Assembly (NCBI GenBank): GCA_948144175.1
Contig: CANXME010000549.1
Span: 1-64,000 of the forward strand
Reading direction: 5' to 3'
Origin: Closterium sp. NIES-65
Lineage: Eukaryota; Streptophyta; Zygnematophyceae; Desmidiales; Closteriaceae
Length of the DNA stretch: 64,000 nucleotides
The position numbers and the translations under genes are program-made. Below, piece by piece: positions 22,627-33,039 of this stretch. The notes under the pieces are model-generated. The model saw only the letters and a list, made by a program, of their open reading frames with translations, was not told the DNA's origin and did no database searches. The stretch's first letter is position 1. Each line of letters opens with the position of its first letter.

Positions 22627-23543
22627 GCAACCACGTCAAACGAGCCATGAAAAAAAAAAGGGTGACCCGCCCTCAGTGTTCTATGTGAAGCCTTTCTGTT
22701 TGAACTCTGACTTCTGTCAGGATTGGCTTACGTCCACCACCGGCCTCTGTTTCTAGAAGCAGCATGCATCGCGCACCGCGTGGTCCAGATGAACAATGTA
22801 GTGTATGGTTGATCTAGGATGAACGGCGAAATTGCGCGACGCGCCGGCGCGCGAACTTCTCTCAATCCCATCGACCAAACTCGCACCGCAGGTAGGGCGA
22901 CCGAACCTCGTCCAAATGGATCGACCTACATGCGCTTTCACGTTATTTTCATGCTGCGAACGAGTTCATGTCGACGTTACAGGTGCCATTTGGTTTTACG
23001 GCCAGAATTGCGGGATTGCAGCTTGGGGTTCGATCCTTTCAGCAAAGACAAATTTTGCGACGTGTTACGTCACTTCAGTCTGATCGCGCAGACAAGGCTT
23101 GTCTTATGTTGTTTTTGTTGGGTCTGGTTTTTATTACGGTGTAAAACGAACTAAATTCCGTAGGGAGCCAGGCACACTTTCAATGCATCAGCCCTAAACA
23201 CCTTGAAAGTTCCCGTGTTTAGGGTTGATCCCTCCCGAATTCCACCACATTCAAAGCATTAACCCTAAACACCATGCTTCCCGTGTTTAGGGTTGATGCC
23301 TCCCAAATTGCGTTCCTGCCTCTAGGGTTTTTTTTTTTTTTTTTTTTTTTTTTTCAGCCCCTGCTTAGATTTAGAGCTCCGTAGATGTTTCAGAAAATTG
23401 CGTTTGACACGCGCAAAAAAAAAAAAAAAACATGCAGACAAAAAACCTGACACGCACACGAAACATTTTTGCGCCTTCGTAAACAGACAAAATAACCAAA
23501 TCTTGTAAGGTCACGGCAATGTAGCCACAATTGCGACCTTGTT
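22627..23543. other. Gene-free stretch between elements D and the gypsy fragment
   Basis: Mixed-composition DNA with only short open frames and no recognisable protein. It holds an A run (about 22648), a T run of about 30 (23325-23354), an A run (about 23416) and the duplicated hairpin at 23192-23294. I see no convincing exon or RNA gene. Confidence 0.6.
23192..23294. repeat. Duplicated inverted repeat with CCCTAAACAC / GTGTTTAGGG arms
   Basis: Two tandem copies about 70 bp apart. The first has 10-bp perfect arms (CCCTAAACAC ... GTGTTTAGGG). The second has 12-bp arms, extended by AA/TT. Each spacer is about a dozen bases. The arms contain the plant telomere heptamer TTTAGGG once each, but there is no tandem telomeric array. 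Confidence 0.65.
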
Positions 23544-24129
23544 TGTGAGAGGACGTCCCTGTTATAATATTTTCTCACTATTATATTTTCCGTTATCCTA
23601 TTCTCCCTTTTCTCCTCTTTATTTTGGTTTTTATCTCATCTCAATCGGCCTACTATTCTATTTTCTAGAGCCTTCTATTTATTTCTCTTATTTCCTACTT
23701 TTCCCACCGACATACCTATTATACGGCACCGACAGCGCCGACAGTGGTGTATACGGTGTAATCTGGGCGTAATCCCAAGTTCCAATAGCCTTGCGTGTTT
23801 GTGCGCACTTGTGATTGTAGTATCGGGAAGGGCGTGTTCCCGAAGGTTCGTTTTATCTCGTTTATCCTTGTATTTTCCGAGTATAAAAATGCCTTGTATT
23901 CAGTTTTAGTGACGAGTTTTGATTGAGAATTCGATCCTGTGACACTTGGTAATGAGAGCCGTTCTCACTCGACGACTCTCGGCTAAGCAGCGGTCGCGGA
24001 AAAAATCGCCTCGAAAAACCGCCGGGGGCGACCAATTCGACGCCGATTTCTGGTAAGCACCAGTTCCGCGCTTTTCGAATTAACCCCCTCGCGTGGTTTC
24101 TGAACAGGATGGGTTCGCCGGCGACCAAC
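23544..24129 (+). mobile_element. 5' fragment of a Ty3/gypsy element (LTR plus leader)
   Basis: 23544-23944 is a 401-bp LTR nearly identical to those of element G (starts TGTGAGAGGACGTCC, ends CCTGTGACA). It is followed by the same leader and the first Gag codons (ATG GGT TCG CCG), and it stops at 24129 where a Copia LTR tip begins. The rest of the element is absent, so it is a truncated copy of the G family. Confidence 0.88.
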
Positions 24130-24177
24130 TGTCAAACATCATATATGTTGTGCTTGTTTAGGCTACAGTGGGTTAGC
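24130..24177 (+). repeat. 48-bp tip of a Copia-type LTR
   Basis: Begins TGTCAAACATC and contains the LTR-like TTTAGGCTACAGTGGG, then is cut by the start of element E's LTR at 24178. It appears to be a remnant of an earlier Copia insertion into the gypsy fragment, later split or truncated by E. Confidence 0.6.
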
Positions 24178-24309
24178 TGTCAGAATATTATAGCTTACTT
24201 ATGTGTGTAGGCTATAGTGGGGTATCCCATAGGGGGTACAACCCAACTAGGGTTTCCTATTTGTACTCACTTCGTTCATAGTCATTTCATTCTCGTTCTA
24301 ACTTTCTCA
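24178..24309 (+). repeat. 5' LTR of Copia element E (132 bp)
   Basis: TGTCAGAATATTATAGC to CTTTCTCA, the same length and type as A's 3' LTR, followed by the primer-binding site TGGTATCGAGC at 24310. Confidence 0.9.
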
Positions 24310-24323
24310 TGGTATCGAGCAGG
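24310..24323 (+). promoter_or_regulatory. Primer-binding site of element E
   Basis: TGGTATCGAGCAGG immediately after the LTR, identical to that of element D. Confidence 0.82.
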
Positions 24324-24375
24324 TTCCCCCATGGGAACTGTGCTTAGGGCCCACCACATCAAACTTTTTTTTTCT

Positions 24376-24395
24376 GCCCGGAGCGCGCTCCGGGC
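24376..24395 (+). promoter_or_regulatory. Palindromic stem-loop in the leader of element E
   Basis: GCCCGGAGCGCGCTCCGGGC is a perfect 20-bp palindrome shortly after the primer-binding site and a GGGCCCACCA motif. D has the core GGAGCGCGCTCC at 22417-22428, C has a GGAGCG/CGCTCC stem at 9405-9421, and F has a different stem at the equivalent place. The position fits an RNA dimerisation or packaging signal by analogy with retroviral leaders; that role is inference. Confidence 0.5.
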
Positions 24396-24667
24396 CCTTG
24401 CTCTCCTTTTTTTTTTCGATCTGCCCTACGGCCCGAGCGCCGCCTTAGCGCGCCGCCCGCCCTAGCAGCCCGAGCGCCGCCTTAGCGCCCGCGCCCCGCT
24501 GCCCGCCCTCGCGCCCTAGCGCCCGCGCGCTGCCCGCCCTTGCGCCCTAGCACTCTCCCGACCCGCTGCCCGCCCTAGCGCCTTCGCGCCCTAGCGCCCG
24601 CACGCTGCCCAGAGCCGCCCGTGCGCCACCCAGGGCCGCCCGTGAGCTAGCCGCCCGTGCGCCACCC

Positions 24668-25054
24668 AGGGTCACCACGAGAGGCCCCTACCGTGACGAT
24701 GCTCTTCTCGGCCGCTAGCAGGGACTTCTCGAGGAGGTCGACAGTGAGGGTGGTGGGACAGACAGAGAGAAACTGGTCCCTAACAGCACGAAGGGACTCA
24801 GGGAGACGGGTGACTAGAAAGTAGAGGGTGATGTACATGAGAGGGGGGTTTTCGGCGCAGAAGGCAGCAGGAAGCGCAGCTCGGTAGCGAGTGTCACTAG
24901 CGCGAAGGTGGGTAAAGAGGTCAGCGACTGTAGGAAAGGCAGCAAGGTCAGGGAAGAGGGTGGCGGTGGCGGCGGTGGCGGCGGAGGCGGGAGTGGCGGT
25001 GGTGGAGGTGGTCGGAGTGGCTCGTCCCAGCGGAGCAGCACTGGGGGTGGTCAG

Positions 25055-25092
<38 letters not shown>

Positions 25093-27337
25093 CTCTCGCG
25101 ACGTCCCCGCCCCTCAGCAGCTCCGTGAGTGGTACTCGCAGCGTCAGCGCGGTGGGGCGTTCGGTCCCTGCACCTACGTCCTTCGCACCGGCGACCGCGC
25201 GGGTGAGCAGTGTGGGGGCACCCACACCGCCCGCCGCTGCTTTGCCCGCTTGACCGACGCTTGGCGCCAGCAGTTTCCGGAGGCCTCTTAGATCCCCCGC
25301 TGGGGAGAGCTGTCTAGGGCTGGTGTAGCCATCTTTGATCTTGACTTTGATGCTATCCTTGCTGCCATGTATGCTGTGACTGTTACTGATGAGGGTGACT
25401 GTTACCGATGTTTCCCGCCCGACCCGGGCATTGGTACTGCTGCGTTAGGTGCCAGTGAGGCTGCTGCTCTAGGTGCCAGTGCGTCTGTGCTCCCAGGTAC
25501 TAGTGAGTCTGCACTCTCAGGTACTGTGTCGGCTTCGGCCTCTCACACCTTCACCCTTGACTCTGGGGCGTCTCGCTCCTTCTTTCGGGACCGCACCACT
25601 CTCACGCCGCTTAGTCGCCCGGTTGCGGTGTCCCTGGCTGACCCCTCTGGGGGTCCTGTCCTGTCTCGTTTCTCCACAGTCCTCCCGTGTCCGGCGGCTC
25701 CCTCTGGCACCCTGACTGGTCTCTACCACCCCTCGTTCTCTACGAACCTGGTGAGTGGTGCTGACCTACAGGATGTGGGTGTCCACCAGTTCACTCCCGC
25801 TCGTCAGCGGGTGACACACTGCACAGAGGCTAGCACAGGTCGCCACCTGGCTACGTTTACACGTCAGCCAGGGTCGAGCCTGTACACACTGACCACTGCT
25901 TCTCCTCCCGGTGCTGAGTCTGGTAGAGTCCCTTCGTCTGGTTAGGTGTTCGCTGCAGCGTCCAGGTCTGGTCCTGAGTCTGCCCCCTGTTCGTGTCGCC
26001 GTCTGTCTCACGAGACTCTCCTCTGGCACCACCGCCTTGGCCACCCCTCTCTGCTTCGGCTCAGAGGCATGGCCTCCCGTCTTCTTGTGTCTCGTCTCCC
26101 CCGGTCCCTCCCTCCCCTTCCTCCGGGCCCTGGCCCTGCCTGTGTCCCCTGTGTCGAGGGGCGCCAGCATGCTGCCCCTCGCTCCTCCCAGTTTCCTCCG
26201 ACAGAGGCTCCGTTGCAGACGCTTCACATGGACGTGTGGGGCCCTGCCCGCGTCCGTGGACTCGGTCACGAGCGCTACTTCCTGTTGGTGGTTCACGACT
26301 ACTCGCGTTACACCACAGTCTTCCCCTTGCGCAGCAAGGGTGATGTCACTGAGGTGCTGATCGACTGGATCCGCGCAGCTCGTCTCCGGCTCAGGCAGAG
26401 CTTTGGCTCGGACTTTCCTGTGTTGCGTCTGCACTCGGACAGAGGCGGCGAGTTCTCCTCTGGCCTTCTGCGTGCCTTCTGTCGTGCGCGAGGCATCCGC
26501 CAGACCTTCACGCTTCCGGACTCACCGCAGCAAAATGGGATTGCAGAGCGCCGCATTGGCATGGTCATGGACGTCGCTCGTACGTCTATGATGCATGCGG
26601 CTGCCCCCCATTTTCTGTGGCCGTTTGCGGTCAGGTACGCGGCGCATCAGATCAACCTCCACCCCAGGGTCTCCTGGCCAGAGACCTCCCCAGCCCTGCT
26701 GTGGACGGGGCAGGTTGGCGATGCGTCGGCGTTCCGGGTCTGGGGATCTCGGGCGTTTGTCCGCGACTTGTCTGCGGACAAGCTGTCCCCTCGCGCTGCT
26801 CCCTGCGTCTTCCTGGGGTTCCCCCCCGACGCCCCTGGGTGGCAATTCTACCACCCCACCACTCGACGTGTTCTGTCCTCCCAGGACGTCACGTTCGACG
26901 AGTCGGTACCCTACTACCGCCTCTTACCCTACCGCACTCCGTCCCTCCACCCGCCCCCGCTCTTCTTGGTACCAGGTCCCCCCCCGGTAGACCCCCTCCC
27001 CCCTCAAGGTCCTGCCCCTTCAGGTGTGTCCCAGGTAGACGCGGTCGAGCCTGTCGAGGTCACTGGTGACTCTGGTGCTGCTGCGGGAGCTGAGCCTGGG
27101 GGTGCTGGGACTGGAGGTGCTGAGCCTGGGGGTGCTGAGCCTGGGGGTGCGGAGTCTGGGGGTGCTGAGCCTGGGGGTGCTGAGCCAGGGGGTGCGGAGC
27201 CTGGGGGTACTGAGTCTGGGGGGGCTGAGCCTGGGGGTGCTGGGCCTGGGGGTGCTGAGCCTGGAGGTGTTGAGACTGGGGGTGCTCCGCCTGGAGGTGC
27301 TTTGCCTGAGGGTGCTGAGCCTGGAGGTTCTTCGCCT
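24668..27337 (+). pseudogene. Rearranged gag-pol of Copia element E
   Basis: 24668-24958 is antisense gag (LFPDLAAFP to VGASRGDP when read on the minus strand), replacing the normal gag core. From 24957 plus-strand sequence resumes with the glycine-rich tract, zinc-knuckle-like motif, protease (TLDSGASRSFF, about 25550), pre-integrase (WHHRLGHPS), integrase with D/D/E residues in DVWGP, LHSDRGGEF and NGIAERR, and the start of the repeat linker. TAG stops occur at 25289-25291 and 25943-25945. The open frame 25946-27472 runs through the junction into LRR sequence in the wrong frame and is not a real fusion protein. Confidence 0.85.
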
Positions 27338-29027
27338 CACCAGCTGGGCGGCCAGTGTCCCCTGCACAATCGCTGGGCAGAGCACCACATTCACAACCTG
27401 GAGCGGCGTGCTGTGAGACAGCACTGGCAGCGTCCTGAGCATGTGAGTTGGCATGGTCGGATCGGAACTTGACTTCATCTACACTTACCTCGTTTGTGAC
27501 TGAAACCTCGTCGTGGCACATCAATTTCTGTTTTTCCTTTGCTTAAGCCTACTGCACGCACGCAGCTCACTGAGCCATGTCCGGTTCTGCAAGTCTCCTC
27601 TGTTTCGAAAGTGTGTTTGCCTCACGCGGCAAGGCATTGTGAGCATGTGTGCATGTGAGAATGTGTGCATGTGAGCACGTCTGAATAATCCGCTTTCAGT
27701 ATATTCTGAAAAATAATGTAGCAGCCATATCTTACTTGCACAATTTACTTGTTCTTTTGCATCTGTTTCCGTGATTCTGCACATCACAGCAAATCAGCGC
27801 TTTCTGCACGTGGTTAGCATGATTGTACAGCACACTCATCTTCTCATCTGCTGTTGCTGTGCCCTCCCAACCCATTGGTCATCAGAGGCGTGTCTTACGC
27901 AAACCTCAAGGGCTCACTACCAGCAGCTGTTTCCTTGCTCTCAGCTCTCACCTACCTGTAAGCTCTCACGGATCCGCTTTAAAAGACTTGTTTGGGACTG
28001 GCCGCACCTGGGTGGTTCCTTTTGCGACAACACGCAGTGAATGCCCATATCCATAGATATGTGCCTAGCCGAACCGTGATGCATGCAGTTGGCAGTGCAG
28101 CAATGACCTCGCCTCCCTCACCCTCTGCTTGCGCCTCACAGCGACCTGCAGAAAAATCTATTCCACCAGCGCCTCGATTCATTCACCACCAACCTTAAAG
28201 CCCTGCCAGTACTAGCCGACATGTGAGTGGCAACGTGTGGCAGTCAAGGGGGGAGTGAGAGGAGGAGACTCGCGGAGCTATCTTGTCTTGTATCAGCTTT
28301 GACCGCACTTCACTCTTTGTCTTCTGACCTGCTCATGCCTTTTATATTGCTTTTTTCGTTATGAGGTGCTTTCTGTCATGCCTGTGCTTGCCTTACCCTT
28401 CTACATGCCGCCCCTCATCATCTCATACCGGCAACCTTGTCTCTGCTCCTCTTGCAGCCGCCTGCACTACAACTACTTGTATGGCGAGGTCCCCTCGTTT
28501 CTCGTGGGACTCCCAAAATTCACTCAGTTGTAAGTCTGTGCACCGCACCATATGCTTGCACATTGCTTTGAGAAGTTTCCCACTTTCTTTGGCCGATCAT
28601 CGCGTTTGCCCGCTTCTTATAGCGCCTCCCACCCCTCTCTCGCTGCTCTCTTCCTTGGCCAGTGGCGTTGCCAGCAACTACCTTACAGGCACCGTGCCGG
28701 CACTCTCCAGCGGTCTTCGCACGCTGGACGTGCGATACAACTTCCTCACGAACGTGCCAGCAGTCACCTACACGTACTGTGGCGGCAACAACAACTGCCT
28801 GCTCACGCCCTCCAAGTGCGCCACCGCTGGCTCCACTCAGAGGCCTACGGCGGACTGTGCCATCTGCGGCACCACCAACGCCGTGGGCCCCTTCTGCACT
28901 GCCTCAGGAGAGGTGTGCATGCCGGACGCGGCTGCAAATGATGCCGCGGGCACTGTGAATGCGCCGGTGCTTCCCTTGCTCTTCATGGGGTGCGCGGGCG
29001 GGACCAACTACATGAACGCAGCTGATG
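27338..29027 (+). pseudogene. LRR gene, module 1 (type X), 5'-truncated with stop in the cap exon
   Basis: Exons: N 27338-27442 (partial), a 27886-27957 (72 nt), b 28142-28222 (81 nt), c 28458-28529 (72 nt), d 28663-29027 (365 nt), all with GT-AG borders. N is an LRRNT_2-like cap whose first part is replaced by element E; a TGA at 27414-27416 destroys the second cap cysteine. Exons a-c encode LRRs ([39 protein letters not shown]). Exon d completes an LRR and adds a Cys-rich block (GGNNNCLLTPSKC ... CAICGTTNAVGPFC). It is almost identical, introns included, to module 6. The Cys cap has no family name I can give. Role inferred: extracellular LRR ligand or surface recognition. Confidence 0.82.
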
Positions 29028-29263
29028 GTGAGTGCCTAAATAATACCTCACCTGCTTCAGATCTCTTCTTGAACGGTGGTTAGTATAAGTGCACATATAG
29101 TAACAAACAAGGTAAGTCGTTGGCTACACTCGGCTAAGCAACTAGTCTAAGCACACAACCAATAAATAAGCATACCTGTAGCCATAAATGCCAGTGGGTG
29201 GGTATTCTACCTGTCCTCACCGTTTCAACTTCTCTCTATCTCATCACCGCGTGCGCTTCCCCC

Positions 29264-29505
29264 CAAGTCGGCCATGAGGCTCACCTTCACCTCGTGGGCC
29301 ACCACCAATCCCTGCCTTGCTGAAGGCACTTCTCCGAATTATAATGAGTGGGAGAGAGTGACCTGCACGCCTTTTGGCCGCCTCTACTCGATGTGAGTGC
29401 AGGCGGCAGGGAAGTGTGTTGGGTCAATTCATTTAAGCTCGCACTCGTTTGTGTCTGCCCGGCCGGCTTATGATTTCCGTCTCACTGTATCGTTGCGTTT
29501 CTACA

Positions 29506-29540
<35 letters not shown>

Positions 29541-30631
29541 CTGCTCCCAGCAACCTGGAATCTGCAAAACTCGTGCGCAAGAGCTTCCCCTCAGACATCT
29601 CTAAGCTCACGACTCTTACCGGCCTGTAAGTGCTCCGTGCTGTGGGAGTTACCCGAGGATGCATTGTAGTGTATGCAGGAGGAATTCACTGTTCCCGTCT
29701 CTTCGTGTGTGGCATGCATGAGGCATGCTCCGCAGCTCTCCAAGTTTCTGTGTCTATGCTGTCCGACCACAATCAGGCTGCCTTGCTGTCAGACTGACCG
29801 CAATCGGGCTGCCCTGCTGTGCTGCTTTGCTGTGCTGCTTTGCTGCATGCAGGTGGATTCCGTCAAACTTCCTGGATGGCAGCCTTGACGCCTACGTCAA
29901 ATACTTCTCCACGCTCACCAACTTGAAGTCTGTGTGAGTATTGCTGGGTTCTTGCAGGTTTGTTGTTGTGGTTACTTGCTTCTATACACTGATGCCACAG
30001 TGCCAATGCTGTGTACGTCATACTCGTCCTCTCCTTCCATTGTGTGTGTGCTTGTGTCTCCCTTGTCCTTGCAGATCCATGAAGTACGATTATTTCTCTG
30101 GGAGTTTTCCGAGTGTGTTCACAACTCTGCCCATTTTGAGCGATGTGTGAGTATGGCAAAATGCTCGTCTTCTTTCTCTAGATCTTAGGGTACTAGTGCT
30201 GCGTTTGCACTCAAAGCAGGTAGACGCTGGTATTCCGACCCTTTCTCAATACGGGTTGCCTGCCCCACCCCACATCCTCAGGTGGCTGCGATGCAACTAC
30301 CTCACGGGCACGCTCCCAGCGAGCATAACCAACTTTAAGTATCTGGACATTGGTCTGAACTTCTTTGCTGGGGTCATGCCGTCCCCATCCTGGAAGCTTT
30401 GCAGTGCCTACTACAACTGCTTCTCTAACCTGGGCAACTGCGCTTGGCAAGCGAGGGTTGCAGGCCAGTGCAGCATCTGCGGCAGCACTGACTGCACGGG
30501 CACGCTGTGCGGACCCGGGAAGGCGTGTTTGCCGCAGGACGCTAGTGCTCTGATCGCGGCTGGGACGTTGAATGTGGGGCAAACGAACCCAGCTTGCATG
30601 GACGTGCCCATGACCATCCACCCCGTTGACG
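29264..30631 (+). pseudogene. LRR gene, module 2 (type Y), cap exon 5' end deleted
   Basis: Exons: N remnant 29264-29392, a 29551-29625 (75 nt), b 29853-29933 (81), c 30075-30146 (72), d 30282-30631 (350). Compared with module 7 at 53846, about 44 bp are missing before 29264, removing the acceptor site and the first codons of the cap. The rest keeps GT-AG introns and phases. Exon c reads DYFSGSFPSVFTTLPILSDV. Exon d encodes NYLTGTLPAS... then the Cys-rich cap (CAWQARVAGQCSICGSTDC). An intronic (GT)n tract lies near 29509-29538. Without the acceptor the N exon would be skipped, and d (phase 1) to a (phase 2) would then break the frame. Confidence 0.8.
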
Positions 30632-30782
30632 GTCAGTCGCCCCTTTGTGCCCACTTGTACACACTTCAACCTTGGTGCTTCGTGCTCCACCACCCCCTAC
30701 ACTCGCCGCCACACTTGCTCTCTCGACCCATCCCTTGGTCCTCTCGCGTAAGTTCCCTTTCTCCTCATGCCATCCCCAACAG

Positions 30783-32044
30783 CCGCCGCCCTGCTGAACA
30801 TCAAGAGCACGCTGGGTGTGACGTACACCACGTGGACCGCCACCAGCCCGTGCCGCCTGTTTGGAAGCTTGGTGGGCTTCCCGGGCGAATGGGAAGGGCT
30901 CTGGTGCAACGGCGACGGCAAGGCTGTCCTATTGTGAGTGCACACCTCGGCCGCACCTCTACATCACCCGCACCATGCCGTGTCTCCTTCATCCTGCTGC
31001 TTCAATCAGCTTTGTGCATGCTCTGACTGCTGTCTGTGTGTGTCCCCTCCCAATTGGGTAGCATAATAACTCATCTGCCCTCTTGCATTCGGTGTCACAC
31101 GTGGGGTGGGGTGGGCCCAATCCCTTCCTTGCATCAGTGCTGTGGACGGCCTGGGCCTCAAGGGGTCAATCCATGCTGAGATGTCCGCGCTCACGACTCT
31201 CACCCGAGTGTGAGTCTCCTCTGCTTCACTCTTATGCTGCTGTACTTGCTTTCACATGGCTCTCCTACCACCATGTTGCTGCATTCGATGATGCCTTCCC
31301 TATTTTGGCCTGCTTTTGTGGTCATGTGGAGCCATGTTGCATTGATACGTGTGGTGAAGGTTCAAGTGCAATAGCCTCTCTCACCTCCTTTTCCTCACCT
31401 CACCTGCGCCCTCTGCACGCCCCCTCTTCCTTCTGCTCGCCCCCTTTGCCCTCTGCACGCCCCCCTTTGCCTTCTGCTCGCCCCCTTTGCCCTCTGCTCG
31501 CCCCCCTTTTCCTTCTGCTCGCCCCCTTTGCCCTCTGCTCGCCCCTCCCCCGCAGGTCGCTGACGTCCAACTTCTTCAACTACCGCATCGACTCCTTTAC
31601 CTCAAGCATGAAAGCCTTGCCCAATCTGGTCGACATGTGAGTGTGGTCCACATGTGAGTGGCACAGTGAGCCTGACCAGGGAGGAAAGGGCTCGAGGTGA
31701 GGGGCGAGAGCACGAGATCGTCACTTACGTCCTGGCTTGCACCTTGTTTTGCTCACACTCGCTTCGCTCTTACATGATCCGACTTCAGTTTCTGCTCATG
31801 CCTAGTACACTGCACCAACTAGTGTTGTTATTGTGGTTTTCTTTTCGTTATTCTCTTTTTTGAGATCATAACTATATCGTGAGCTGTTGTGAGGCACCTC
31901 AGTTCTCATGACTGCTCAAGCCTTTTTCCTTCCACATGATGACTGTCCCCACCATCGATGCTCCTCTCGCAGCCGAATGCACATCAACTACTTGTACGGA
32001 GAGATCCCCTCATTTCTCGTGAACATTCCAAAAATCACACAGCT
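30783..32044 (+). CDS. LRR gene, module 3 (type Z), last exon lost
   Basis: Exons: N 30783-30933 (151 nt), a 31138-31209 (72), b 31556-31636 (81), c 31973-32044 (72). N begins phase 1 and encodes a plant-type LRRNT cap ([21 protein letters not shown] ... EGLWCNGDGKA). Exons a, b and c are LRRs ([61 protein letters not shown]). Exon d, present at 51161 in module 5, is missing: a few bases into the intron (from about 32049) unrelated DNA and then the transposon block follow. The donor is GTAACT. The intron before b carries pyrimidine-rich tandem repeats (about 31420-31550). These exons are intact but stranded. Confidence 0.8.
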
Positions 32045-32814
32045 GTAACTTCTCCAAAATGTTCTGACCCAATAGGGGCCCCCAGGTGACTTTCGGGCAA
32101 TATTCGGGACATCTCGGAATATGTCCCAAAAGTTACTTTTGGAACTGACACTTTAGGCTAGTTTGAGGTCAGAATGGGTAACCCAAAAGTGACTTTCGGG
32201 TCAGGTACGGGTCAGTTACGGGTCAGGTACGGGTGAGAATTTGGCGGGAAAAGTCAAGTACGGGTCAGATAGACTGACCCAGAAGTAACTATGAGGGCAG
32301 ATTTAGGTCACACGTGTCTAGCACGCAATCCGCCTAAACCCCGTCATTGAGTAGGTCGGTTCCCGTTACAGGTTTTACGTTTATATCGGCTACAATATAT
32401 TTTGCGTGCGCTGTACACACTCGGAATGATCCTCGTTATAATTTAGCCCAGTACAACATTGATTTATGGGAAAATACACTTTGCAAAACCTATATTTACA
32501 GAGCACACAATTATTACATATTGCTACCAGGTCCATTATAACCCCTTTACAGGGTATCCATTTTTCGTAATTAGCCTTCCATTTGTAAAAATGTATAATA
32601 TATATGTTAGAAAACAAAACGCCATACCACAACTACATCATGACTAAGTAAGAAACATGGCCTTGTGCATTTGCTCCAGAAAATATATAAATCAAAGCAT
32701 AGCACAGCTAAAATAACCTGACAGCACAAAACCCACACATTAGAGTGTGAAATGCCATATTCAAGTGATACATCAGCTTAAATAAAAACCAGCATGTGTT
32801 TTGACATAATCACC
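32045..32814. other. Gene-free, partly AT-rich stretch between LRR module 3 and element F
   Basis: 32045-32345 contains short direct repeats of GGGTCAGGTACGGGTCAG (about 32197-32262) and scattered TGACCC / GGGTCA motifs, suggesting a small decayed repeat element. 32346-32809 is AT-rich with no convincing exon. 32810-32814 is TCACC, the left target duplication of element F. Confidence 0.55.
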
Positions 32815-32951
32815 TGTCAGAACATATCTATAGCTTATACTATTGTGTAGGCTGTAGTGGGGTATCCCATAGGGGGTACAACCCAGTTAGGGTTTCATAT
32901 TTGTACTGCCTTCATTCATAGCACACACATTCCTCTTCTCATTGTTTCACA
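32815..32951 (+). repeat. 5' LTR of Copia element F
   Basis: Starts TGTCAGAACATATCTATAGC, ends ATTGTTTCACA, identical to 40213-40349. The first T of the primer-binding site follows without a gap. Confidence 0.96.
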
Positions 32952-32963
32952 TGGTATCAGAGC
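32952..32963 (+). promoter_or_regulatory. Primer-binding site of element F
   Basis: TGGTATCAGAGC, the classic plant Copia site complementary to the 3' end of initiator methionine tRNA, immediately after the 5' LTR. Confidence 0.93.
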
Positions 32964-33003
32964 TAGGTCCCTCCAGGACCGATTTTTTTTGGGCCCACCG
33001 AAG

Positions 33004-33019
33004 CGCGCCCCGAGGCGCG
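33004..33019 (+). promoter_or_regulatory. Stem-loop in leader of element F
   Basis: CGCGCC and GGCGCG form a 6-bp stem around CCGA, following T8 and GGGCCCACC and followed by T10. It occupies the same place as the palindromes of C, D and E although the sequence differs. Confidence 0.45.
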
Positions 33020-33039
33020 GTTTTTTTTTTAGCGACCCC

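Larger units (their letters stand above)
24178..27337 (+). mobile_element. Copia element E, rearranged and 3'-truncated
   Basis: A 132-bp LTR (24178-24309), primer-binding site, hairpin and short GC-rich leader (to about 24667) are followed by an inverted gag segment (24668-24958) and then plus-strand Gag, protease and integrase sequence. The element ends inside the Ala/Glu/Pro/Gly linker at about 27337, fused directly to an LRR exon. Reverse transcriptase, RNase H and the 3' LTR are absent. Integrase sequence is very close to element A, including the shared VVHDYS variant. Confidence 0.88.

Noticed and set aside
22819-23154. 111-codon open frame in gene-free DNA
   Set aside because: No recognisable domain, no splice context and composition like its surroundings.
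23192-23294. Interstitial telomere
   Set aside because: TTTAGGG occurs only once per hairpin arm and not as a tandem array.
25946-27472. Retrotransposon-LRR fusion gene
   Set aside because: The frame after the junction at 27337 is not the LRR frame, upstream stops break the element, and no LTR or promoter would drive it.
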